Shown piece after piece: positions 17,449-24,702 of a stretch of 64,000 bases of DNA. How positions within the stretch are numbered: the first letter of the stretch is position 1; each line of letters starts with the position of its first letter. The notes beneath the pieces are model-generated. The model saw only the letters and a list, made by a program, of their open reading frames with translations, was not told where the DNA came from and made no database searches. Source of the stretch: G965219965 sp965219965 (GTDB lineage: Bacteria > Pseudomonadota > Alphaproteobacteria > RS24). A program made the translations under genes and the position numbers. The stretch is from assembly GCA_965219965.1 (NCBI GenBank), contig OZ244796.1, forward strand, positions 930,001 to 994,000. Reading direction: 5' to 3'.

Positions 17449-17914
17449 AATCGCCGACCTTAATCCCCCGCCGCCCCGCTTGGCCTGCGCCAATTTCCAG
17501 CACATAGCCCACCGCGCCCTTAGAATAGCTCGCTATATCCGAGCGCGTATCATGGCGCGTCACAATGCTTTCAATTTCCCCGCTTGGCTTAATGAAAATC
17601 ATATCAAGCGGCACAAAAGTATGGCGCATCCAAAATCGCACGGCACGCGGCGGTGTTATCACAAATAACATACCGTCATTTTCGCCCAATATGCGGCGGA
17701 ACATTAGCCCATAGCGCATGGCCTCTGGCGTGGTGGCCAGCTCAACATTAAAATTAGCTAAAATTTTGCGCGGCTTGTGGTTAGAAAAAATAACCAATTC
17801 TGCTTTGGGCAGAACCGCTTGGCCGGATTCTTTAATTCCCTCATAATCCCCGCCATAAACAGGAAAAGCAAAAACCAAGCCGCCCAAAAAAAGCAGAAAA
17901 AATCCGCGCACCAT
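17414..17914 (-). CDS. DUF192-family exported protein
   Basis: About 166 residues from the ATG at 17914, giving the signal peptide MVRGFFLLFLGGLVFAF with cleavage near the residues VYGG; earlier in-frame starts would run into pyrC. The mature part has the DUF192 pattern: RYGLMFRRILGENDGMLFV, RFWMRHTFVPLDMIFI and GYVLEIGAGQAGRRGIKVGD. These small beta-barrel proteins are widespread and their function is unknown. It lies 22 bases after pyrC and overlaps the end of sua5 tail to tail by 35 bases. Confidence 0.9.
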   Translation of the reverse strand: MVRGFFLLFLGGLVFAFPVYGGDYEGIKESGQAVLPKAELVIFSNHKPRKILANFNVELATTPEAMRYGLMFRRILGENDGMLFVITPPRAVRFWMRHTFVPLDMIFIKPSGEIESIVTRHDTRSDIASYSKGAVGYVLEIGAGQAGRRGIKVGDFIHLPEGQAAE

Positions 17915-17936
17915 TATTTGCTTTGGCCAGTTTTTT

Positions 17937-19253
17937 TTACAAATTAAATGCAATGGGCTGGCCGATAGATGGCGTAACCAATTCATTTTCCCACATCACC
18001 TTCTGCCCGCGCACCATTGTGCCAACGGGCCAGCCCTGAATTTTCATGCCCGTAAAAGGCGACCAGCCGCAACGGGAAGCCAGCCAATTGTCGCTAATAA
18101 TTTCATGGCGTTTTAAGTCCACAAAAGTCAAATCCGCATCATTGCCGACCTTTACATTTCCCTTAGCGGCAAAATTAAATAATTTATGGGCATTATAACT
18201 GGTCAGTTCCACCAGCCTCTGCAAGCTCAACCGCCCTTCAGCCATGTGATTCAGCATAAGGGGCAAAAGTGTTTGCACACCCGGCATACCAGACGGCGAT
18301 TGAGGATAAATTTCAGCCTTTTCCTCCTTTGTATGCGGCGCGTGATCAGAACCAACCACATCTACAATACCGCTTTCCAAAGCCTGCCACAGCCCATCAC
18401 GGTGACGGGTGTCACGAATAGGCGGGTTCATTTGGGCAAAACTACCAAGGCGCTCATAACAATCCGGGGCGGCCAAAGTTAAGTGCTGCGGCGTCACCTC
18501 AACCGTTGCAATGTCACGGTTTTCTGCCAAAATCTGCATTTCCTCCGCCGTGGTAATATGCAGCACATGCACCTGCTTACCTTCCTCACGGGCCATTTTC
18601 AGCAAACGTTGGGTGGATAAAATCGCCGCTTCAGCATCACGCCAAACCGCATGTGTTTCCACCTTGCCTTTTTCGGCTAGATTTTTGCGCTCGCGCAAAC
18701 GAAATTCATCTTCGCTGTGAAATGCCGCGCGGCGGGTGATATTTTTCAAAATTGCCCGCACTTCTTCATCGCCCGCCACCAATAAATTACCTGTGGACGC
18801 GCCCATGAAAACTTTTACGCCGCACACGCCTTTTTGGCGTTCCAATTCGGCGAGTTGGGAAGCATTTTCTTCCGTGCCGCCTGCGTAAAAAGCAAAATCG
18901 CAATGCATTCTATTTGTTCCACGTGAAACTTTATCGGCAATAGCTTTAATGGTTGTGGTTGGCGGGGCGGTATTGGGCATTTCAAACACGGCTGTCACCC
19001 CGCCCATAACAGCGGCCAGTGAGCCGCTTTGTAAATCTTCTTTATGTTCATTGCCCGGTTCACGGAAATGCACTTGCGTGTCAATGACGCCGGGTAAAAT
19101 GGTCAGCCCTTTTGCATCAATCACTTGCGCGGCTTGGCTGGCATCAATATCGCCTAATGCGGCGAATTTGGCGTCTTTAATAGCAATATCGGTCGCGCTG
19201 GTGGTTTTATGCGTGGCCAATGCGCCGCCTTTAATTAACAAATCATAACTCAT
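17937..19253 (-). CDS. pyrC: Dihydroorotase (class I type)
   Basis: About 438 residues from the ATG at 19253 (MSYDLLIKGG). It closes carbamoyl-aspartate to dihydroorotate in pyrimidine synthesis. The amidohydrolase metal site is complete: DTQVHFREPG (HxH and the substrate arginine), a histidine in AFHSEDEFRLRE, HVLHITTAEEM, and the catalytic aspartate in VGSDHAPHT. Unlike the carboxylated-lysine class II enzymes of enterics, the length and motifs fit the class I group, so pyrC is used as a general name. Longer starts at 19265 and 19277 are less likely, because 19265 lies inside the predicted -10 box. Confidence 0.93.
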   Translation of the reverse strand: MSYDLLIKGGALATHKTTSATDIAIKDAKFAALGDIDASQAAQVIDAKGLTILPGVIDTQVHFREPGNEHKEDLQSGSLAAVMGGVTAVFEMPNTAPPTTTIKAIADKVSRGTNRMHCDFAFYAGGTEENASQLAELERQKGVCGVKVFMGASTGNLLVAGDEEVRAILKNITRRAAFHSEDEFRLRERKNLAEKGKVETHAVWRDAEAAILSTQRLLKMAREEGKQVHVLHITTAEEMQILAENRDIATVEVTPQHLTLAAPDCYERLGSFAQMNPPIRDTRHRDGLWQALESGIVDVVGSDHAPHTKEEKAEIYPQSPSGMPGVQTLLPLMLNHMAEGRLSLQRLVELTSYNAHKLFNFAAKGNVKVGNDADLTFVDLKRHEIISDNWLASRCGWSPFTGMKIQGWPVGTMVRGQKVMWENELVTPSIGQPIAFNL

Positions 19254-19263
19254 TATTTTTCCC

Positions 19264-19293
19264 ATTATATGGCACATATATTCCCGCCGTCAG
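19264..19293 (-). promoter_or_regulatory. Predicted promoter of pyrC
   Basis: On the minus strand CTGACG (19293-19288) and a perfect TATAAT (19269-19264) are 18 bases apart. The start point would be near 19257, only about four bases before the ATG at 19253, so the transcript may be almost leaderless. Confidence 0.6.
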
Positions 19294-19326
19294 CATATAC
19301 TAAATTTCGTATGGGGGCGTAAAAAT

Positions 19327-19355
19327 TTATTTCCCAAAGCCGACAATCATATAGT
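19327..19355 (+). promoter_or_regulatory. Predicted promoter of ygfZ, possibly giving a leaderless transcript
   Basis: TTATTT (19327-19332) and TATAGT (19350-19355) are 17 bases apart. The ATG at 19364 begins eight bases after the -10 box, where transcription would be expected to start, and no ribosome site precedes it. Confidence 0.45.
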
Positions 19356-19363
19356 ATTGCCTC

Positions 19364-20188
19364 ATGGATTTTGCATGGACACAGCTTAGCGACCGCAAAG
19401 TGCTGGCCTTAAATGGGGCAGATGTGGAGGATTTTTTAGACGGGCTGGTGAGCCATGATATAAGCCGCCTGAATGAAAAAACCGCGCTTTATGCCTTGCT
19501 TTTAACCCCGCAAGGCAAATTGGCGTTTGATTTTCTGCTTTATCGGCCTGAGGGGAAAGAGATGGGGCAGGAGATTTTGCTAGATGTCCACGCTGATGAT
19601 GCCGACGCGCTGACCAAAAAGCTGAATTTTTACAAATTGCGGGCAGATGTGACCGTCACGCCGACCGATAAACCCGTTTTTGCCGCATGGGGTGACGGCT
19701 TGCCAGAGGGCGGATTTGTAGATCCCCGCCATAACGGGCTGGGCAAACGGTTTTTGGACAATGTGAACGACCCACCACAGCCCTGCTCCTTGAGCGATTA
19801 TAAGGCGCACCGCTTGGCGCATTTAGTGTTGGAAGGCACGGGCGAATTTGGCCATGAAAGTGCCTTTCCGCTTGAATTTCGGCTTGATGAATTAAATGGC
19901 ATTGATTTTCAAAAGGGCTGTTTTGTCGGGCAGGAAGTGACGTCACGCAGTCATCGGCGCGGGGCAAGTCGCAAAAAAACCCATTTGGTCACGGCACAGC
20001 AAAAATTAGAAGCGGGTCAAAACGTGCAAAGCGGCGAGCGCGTAGTGGGGCAAATATGCGCCTATAGTGAAACGCAAAGCAAAACACAAAATGAGGCGCA
20101 AGGGGTGGCTTTGCTACGCCTTGACAGCCTCAAACAGCCGCTAAGTGTTGCCGATTGCCCAATTACGCTTGTCACCGCGCCCGCATAA
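19364..20188 (+). CDS. ygfZ: YgfZ/GcvT-domain folate-binding protein (Fe-S maintenance)
   Basis: 274 residues. YgfZ (bacterial relative of CAF17/IBA57) is a folate-dependent helper in making or repairing certain iron-sulfur enzymes. The key motif KGCFVGQEV lies near residues 185-193 with the conserved cysteine; the N-terminal half follows the GcvT fold (LALNGADVEDFLDGLVSHD, LLLTPQGKLAFDF). Many Fe-S enzymes in the same window (NadA, IspH, MutY, ETF-QO) could be clients. It is divergent from pyrC and seems to lack a 5' leader. nadA begins 70 bases downstream. Confidence 0.93.
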   Translation: MDFAWTQLSDRKVLALNGADVEDFLDGLVSHDISRLNEKTALYALLLTPQGKLAFDFLLYRPEGKEMGQEILLDVHADDADALTKKLNFYKLRADVTVTPTDKPVFAAWGDGLPEGGFVDPRHNGLGKRFLDNVNDPPQPCSLSDYKAHRLAHLVLEGTGEFGHESAFPLEFRLDELNGIDFQKGCFVGQEVTSRSHRRGASRKKTHLVTAQQKLEAGQNVQSGERVVGQICAYSETQSKTQNEAQGVALLRLDSLKQPLSVADCPITLVTAPA

Positions 20189-20258
20189 AGCCCTAAAACC
20201 TTGCAAAATCCGCGCAAATGCCCCATATACAGAATATAGGCTTGCGGAGCAAATAGGC

Positions 20259-21356
20259 ATGACCACACAGGCACAGCTTTCGGCACAAACCCCTGCCCGT
20301 CCCCCGACCCGTCCAATGGGCGCGGGAGCGGAGGCGATTCTTGAGCAAATGGATATTCGCTATACGCCTGCTTTGGAACGTGAAATGGCACCGCTTTATG
20401 CGCGGGTGCAATCGGTTGTGCCATCTATTGAATGGCCATTTTTCGCCCCTTACATTAAAGCCATTAATGAATTGAAAAAGCAAAAAAACGCCGTAATTTT
20501 AGCGCATAATTATCAAACGCCAGAAATTTTTCACTGCGTTGCCGATGTGGTGGGCGACAGCTTACAGCTTGCCCGTGAAGCGGTTGAAGCGCATGGTGAT
20601 ATTATTGTTCAATGCGGTGTGCATTTCATGGCCGAAACATCTAAATTGCTTAACCCTGATAAAAAAGTTTTACTGCCCGATATGGGCGCGGGCTGTTCGC
20701 TGGCCGAAAGCATTACGGGTGCAGATGTGCAAACCCTACGCGCCGCTTATCCGAATGTGCCAGTGGTGACTTATGTCAATACTTCGGCAGAAGTGAAAGC
20801 GCAAAGCGATGTGTGCTGCACTTCTTCTAATGCTGTGCATGTGGTGAATGCGATGGCAAAAGAATTTGGCACCAATAAAGTTTTATGCTTGCCAGATGAA
20901 TTTTTGGCAAAAAATATCGCCCGCGAAACCGAGATAGAAATTATCACATGGAAGGGGCGGTGCGAAGTGCATGAAAAATTCACCGCCGAAGAGCTGCGCC
21001 AATATCGGGCTGATGATGCGGGGCTGGTGATTATCGCCCACCCTGAATGTGCGCCCGAAGTGGTTGATGAGGCTGACTTTTCCGGCTCAACTTCAAGCAT
21101 GATAAAATGGGTGCAAAACAAACAGCCCGAACGGGTGTTGATGGTAACAGAGTGTTCTATGAGCGATAATGTGGCGGTTGAAAATCCAAATGTGAATTTT
21201 GTTCGCCCGTGTAATCTCTGCCCGCATATGAAACAAATTACTTTGCCGAAAATCCTTGAAGCCTTAGTTGAAGAACGTGAGGAAATTCATGTCGCCCCTG
21301 AAATGGCCGCCGCCGCCCGCCGTGCTGTGGAGCGTATGATTGAACTAAGCCGCTAA
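20259..21356 (+). CDS. nadA: Quinolinate synthase NadA
   Basis: About 365 residues from the ATG at 20259, with GGAG upstream. NadA condenses iminoaspartate with dihydroxyacetone phosphate to quinolinate using a [4Fe-4S] cluster. The three expected cluster cysteines lie in VQCGVHFMAETSK, VCCTSSNAV and RPCNLCPHMK; NYQTPEIFHCVADVVGDS holds active-site residues. It opens nadA-nadB-nadC. The frame is open for 38 codons further into ygfZ, but only the region after 20259 matches the long NadA form. TTGCAA (near 20201) with an AT-rich CATATA region is a possible promoter. Confidence 0.96.
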   Translation: MTTQAQLSAQTPARPPTRPMGAGAEAILEQMDIRYTPALEREMAPLYARVQSVVPSIEWPFFAPYIKAINELKKQKNAVILAHNYQTPEIFHCVADVVGDSLQLAREAVEAHGDIIVQCGVHFMAETSKLLNPDKKVLLPDMGAGCSLAESITGADVQTLRAAYPNVPVVTYVNTSAEVKAQSDVCCTSSNAVHVVNAMAKEFGTNKVLCLPDEFLAKNIARETEIEIITWKGRCEVHEKFTAEELRQYRADDAGLVIIAHPECAPEVVDEADFSGSTSSMIKWVQNKQPERVLMVTECSMSDNVAVENPNVNFVRPCNLCPHMKQITLPKILEALVEEREEIHVAPEMAAAARRAVERMIELSR

Positions 21357-21365
21357 TTTCGCCTC

Positions 21366-22970
21366 ATGTCTTTTCGCCCAAACATTATTGATGCTGGTGA
21401 TGTGCTGATTGTTGGCGGCGGGCTGGCTGGATTATTCACCGCCCTGAAACTCGCCCATCGGCAAGTAACGGTTATGGCTACTGACGAACCATCACGCGCC
21501 AGCGCATCGGCACGCGCCCAAGGCGGCATTGCCGCGGCCATTGGCGCAGATGACAGCCCTGATTTGCACAAGCAAGACACCATTGCCGCCGGATGCGGAT
21601 TGGTTGACCCGCACATTGCCGATATTTTGGCGCAAGAATCCAAAGCCCGCATTAATGACCTTATTGCTTTTGGCGTGCCATTTGACCGCCATGAAAATGG
21701 CGCGGTGAAATTAGGCCGTGAAGCCGCCCATAGCCGCAACCGCATTATTGGAGTCAGGGGCGACCAAGCAGGCCGTGCTATTATTTCCGCATTGGGCAAG
21801 CGTGCCAGTGCCAGCCCGTCTATTCATAAGCTGGTGGGTTTTGCCGCTTGCGAATTGGCGATTGAAAATGGTCGCGTGGTGGGCGTGTTTGCGCGTCCAG
21901 CGCATAAAAATATCGCCAATGCACCCATATTGGTTAAAGCCCGTGCGGTGATTTTAGCTTGCGGCGGGGCAGGTTGTCTTTATGAAACCACCACCAACCC
22001 CGCTTCGGCACGCGGCGAGGCTTTGGCCATGGCCGCCCGTGCAGGGGCGGTGATTGCCGATGCGGAATTTATGCAATTCCACCCTACCGCTTTTGCGGGC
22101 ATGGGCGACCCCGCGCCTTTAGCCACCGAAGCCTTGCGCGGCGAAGGGGCGGTGTTGCTCAATGGCAAGGGCGAACGCTTTATGCCCGCTTTGCATAAAG
22201 ATGGTGAGCTGGCTCCGCGTGATATTGTGGCACGCGGCGTGGCAGGGGAAATACAACGCACTGGTTTTGTTGGGCTTGATTTGCGCGGGGCTTTGGGCGC
22301 AAGCCTTGCCCAACATTTTCCGACCGTGGCGCATTATTGCACACAAGGCGGCATTGACCCCGCAAGCGAGCTTGTGCCTGTGACTCCGGCGGCGCATTAT
22401 CATATGGGCGGGATTAAGGTTAATGAAAATGGCCAATCTAGCTTGGCGGGGCTGTGGGCGTGCGGCGAAGCGGCCAGCACGGGGGCGCATGGAGCCAATC
22501 GGTTGGCAGGTAATTCTTTGCTGGAGGCGATTGTGTTTGGCGCACGCATTGCGCGGCATATTGATGATATTGTCGCCATTAAACCCACCGCCGTCCCTGA
22601 GCCGCCTAAAACGGATTTGCAATCTGACCCATCGGCCAGCATGGTGGCGATTAAAGAATTGCGCCATGTGATGAGCCAGCATGTTGGCATGATACGCAGC
22701 CATGACAGTTTGCGGGCAGCGTTAAAAATAATTAAACGGCTTGACAAAATGAGCGCGGGTGTTGCGCCCTTAGCCAATATGACGGGCGCGGCTTTGCTGA
22801 TGACCACAGCAGCATGGGTGCGCGAAGAAAGTCGCGGCGGGCATTTCCGCAGTGATTTTCCTGAAACGGCAGATAAGGCAGAGCGCAATTTTATGACTTT
22901 CGCACAAGCCCATGACATTGCCGATAAGGTGCTGGCGGGGCAAGCCACTCCAAAAAGGGCGGCGCAATAA
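21366..22970 (+). CDS. nadB: L-aspartate oxidase NadB
   Basis: 534 residues. NadB oxidises aspartate to iminoaspartate with FAD and passes it to NadA. The dinucleotide motif VLIVGGGLAGLFTAL begins at residue 13; SASARAQGGIAAA, EFMQFHPTAF and HYHMGGIKVNENG are signatures of the fumarate reductase/aspartate oxidase flavoprotein family, and GAHGANRLAGNSLLEA binds FAD near the C-terminal end of that domain. The gene starts nine bases after nadA and its stop shares one base with the nadC start (TAATG). Operon context separates it from succinate dehydrogenase flavoproteins. Confidence 0.96.
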   Translation: MSFRPNIIDAGDVLIVGGGLAGLFTALKLAHRQVTVMATDEPSRASASARAQGGIAAAIGADDSPDLHKQDTIAAGCGLVDPHIADILAQESKARINDLIAFGVPFDRHENGAVKLGREAAHSRNRIIGVRGDQAGRAIISALGKRASASPSIHKLVGFAACELAIENGRVVGVFARPAHKNIANAPILVKARAVILACGGAGCLYETTTNPASARGEALAMAARAGAVIADAEFMQFHPTAFAGMGDPAPLATEALRGEGAVLLNGKGERFMPALHKDGELAPRDIVARGVAGEIQRTGFVGLDLRGALGASLAQHFPTVAHYCTQGGIDPASELVPVTPAAHYHMGGIKVNENGQSSLAGLWACGEAASTGAHGANRLAGNSLLEAIVFGARIARHIDDIVAIKPTAVPEPPKTDLQSDPSASMVAIKELRHVMSQHVGMIRSHDSLRAALKIIKRLDKMSAGVAPLANMTGAALLMTTAAWVREESRGGHFRSDFPETADKAERNFMTFAQAHDIADKVLAGQATPKRAAQ

Positions 22971-23839
22971 TGACGCAAAATCTTTCCCCCTTGCCTGACG
23001 CATTGATTAAAGAAGCTGTCGCCCAAGCCTTGCGCGAAGATTTAGGCGCGGAAGGCGACATCACCTCGCAAGCCGTCACCGCCGAAACCGCGCAAGGCGA
23101 AGCAGCACTTATTGCGCGGCAAGGCGGCGTGTTGGCTGGACTGGCTTTGGCAACGCAAACATTTGCCAGGCTTGATGCAGGGCTTAACATCAAACCCCAA
23201 AAGCAAGATGGCGACAAGTTGGCGGCGGGCGCGCATATTTTGCATTTGCACGGGGCGGCGCGTGCCATGCTGGCAGGTGAGCGCGTGGCGTTAAATTATT
23301 TAGGGCATTTATCGGGCATTGCGTCTCAAACCGCACTTTATGTTGAAGCGGTGCGCGGGACAAAAGCGCAAATTACTTGCACGCGCAAAACCACGCCACA
23401 TTTGCGGGCGTTAGAAAAATATGCGGTGCGATGCGGCGGCGGGGTTAATCATCGCTTTGGGCTTTATGACGCGCTTTTGGTGAAAGATAATCATATCGCC
23501 ATAGCAGGCAGTGTGGCGGCGGCAACAAAAGCCGCACTGAAAAACAGCAATGGCGTGAAAGTGGAAATTGAAGTGGATAATTTAGCCCAGCTTGAAGACG
23601 CCCTTGCGGCGGGCGCACAAGCGGTGTTGCTTGATAATATGCCGCCGCCAATGCTGAGCGAAGCAATGCGCCTGATTGACGGGCGGGTGGTGGTGGAGGC
23701 TTCTGGCAATGTGTGCTTGGAAAATGTTCGCGCCATTGCCGAAACGGGCGTGGATTATATTTCTGTTGGGCGCATCACCCATTCTGCGCCGTGCTTAGAT
23801 TTGGGGCTGGATTTTATAAATTTTTCTCAGGGCGTTTAA
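22970..23839 (+). CDS. nadC: Nicotinate-nucleotide pyrophosphorylase (carboxylating) NadC
   Basis: 289 residues. NadC makes nicotinate mononucleotide from quinolinate and PRPP with loss of CO2. Visible: LREDLGAEGDITSQAV near residue 22, NYLGHLSGIASQTA, TCTRKTTPHLRALEKYAV with the substrate-binding basic residues, and VEIEVDNLAQL followed by LLDNMPPPM in the barrel. It completes de novo NAD synthesis. The last 26 bases overlap the 3' end of the SleB-type hydrolase gene on the other strand. Confidence 0.96.
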   Translation: MTQNLSPLPDALIKEAVAQALREDLGAEGDITSQAVTAETAQGEAALIARQGGVLAGLALATQTFARLDAGLNIKPQKQDGDKLAAGAHILHLHGAARAMLAGERVALNYLGHLSGIASQTALYVEAVRGTKAQITCTRKTTPHLRALEKYAVRCGGGVNHRFGLYDALLVKDNHIAIAGSVAAATKAALKNSNGVKVEIEVDNLAQLEDALAAGAQAVLLDNMPPPMLSEAMRLIDGRVVVEASGNVCLENVRAIAETGVDYISVGRITHSAPCLDLGLDFINFSQGV

Positions 23840-24542
23840 GCGGCAGAGGATTGCGCCGATTGGCAACTTCTTTGTAAAAAATATGCCGCCCGATTTTTGT
23901 AATGGGCTGCATATGGTCAGACCAAGCAGGCGCAACATAATCAGCATGATAATGTGTCGCCGTGCCAGCAATTTCAGAATCCGAGCCTTCGGTCAGCAAT
24001 GTGCCAGCTAAATCATAAGCCCTGTCCCAAAAGGCTTTATTATAAGCGCGGTCAGAACGGCCATCACAGGCAAAAGAAAATTGGCATTTATGCCGATGAC
24101 GGTCGCCCTGAAAAACCACATCACAAATCCGTGCTGGATAACGCGCCGAGCGCACCCGATTAATAACCACATGACCCACAGCCTGCCAGCCTTCCACTGG
24201 CTCACTGCGAGCTTCAAAATACATGGCTTGGGCTAAACATTGCCGCGCTTGGGCAAAACTTTCTGGCGCGGCATTGGCATTGCGCCCGCGAATGAGGCTG
24301 GTATCTATGGCAAAATCACCCGCCACTTGTTTGAATAAAGGTAGCACGGATGCGTCAGCGTCAAAGGGGGATTCAACCGGCGTGGCTTGCGCCGTTTCAG
24401 TGGGCGTAAAAGGCGGCTGTGCGGCCAAACCAATCAGCACCATAAAAGCAAAAGTCCAGCCAAAAGTCAGGACTTGCGCCTTATTGCGCCGCCATAAATT
24501 ATGTATCAAATGCCACATAAAATCCCGCCCGAAATCTCGCAT
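23814..24542 (-). CDS. SleB-family cell wall hydrolase, membrane-anchored
   Basis: 242 residues. A single membrane segment lies near residues 25-41 (VLTFGWTFAFMVLIGLA), followed by a linker and, from about residue 100, a Hydrolase_2/SleB domain: QCLAQAMYFEARSEP with the predicted catalytic glutamate, GHVVINRVRSARYP, CDVVFQ and CQFSFACDG. Such domains cleave peptidoglycan glycan strands; in non-sporing proteobacteria they probably remodel the wall. The ATG at 24542 has GGGAG nine bases upstream. TTCATA and TAGAAT about 16 bases apart upstream may be its promoter. It overlaps nadC tail to tail by 26 bases. Confidence 0.9.
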   Translation of the reverse strand: MRDFGRDFMWHLIHNLWRRNKAQVLTFGWTFAFMVLIGLAAQPPFTPTETAQATPVESPFDADASVLPLFKQVAGDFAIDTSLIRGRNANAAPESFAQARQCLAQAMYFEARSEPVEGWQAVGHVVINRVRSARYPARICDVVFQGDRHRHKCQFSFACDGRSDRAYNKAFWDRAYDLAGTLLTEGSDSEIAGTATHYHADYVAPAWSDHMQPITKIGRHIFYKEVANRRNPLPLKRPEKNL

Positions 24543-24702
24543 TGGTCATATCTCCCAAATGAGCCGTCGCCCCTGCCAGTGATTCTAGCCGATAATACTA
24601 TTATATGAACAGGTTAAAAAGTGCGCGTATGACAATTTGTGACCCTGCGTGAATGGAGGTGTGAAATAGCGTGGGCGGGGCAGCAAGCCCCTGAAGTTAA
24701 AG

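Noticed and set aside
22119..23026. Long minus-strand frames opposite nadB
   Set aside because: Shadows of the aspartate oxidase coding frame; no independent start signals.
24677..24691. GGGGC/GCCCC hairpin after ppdK as an intrinsic terminator
   Set aside because: No T-run follows on the minus strand.
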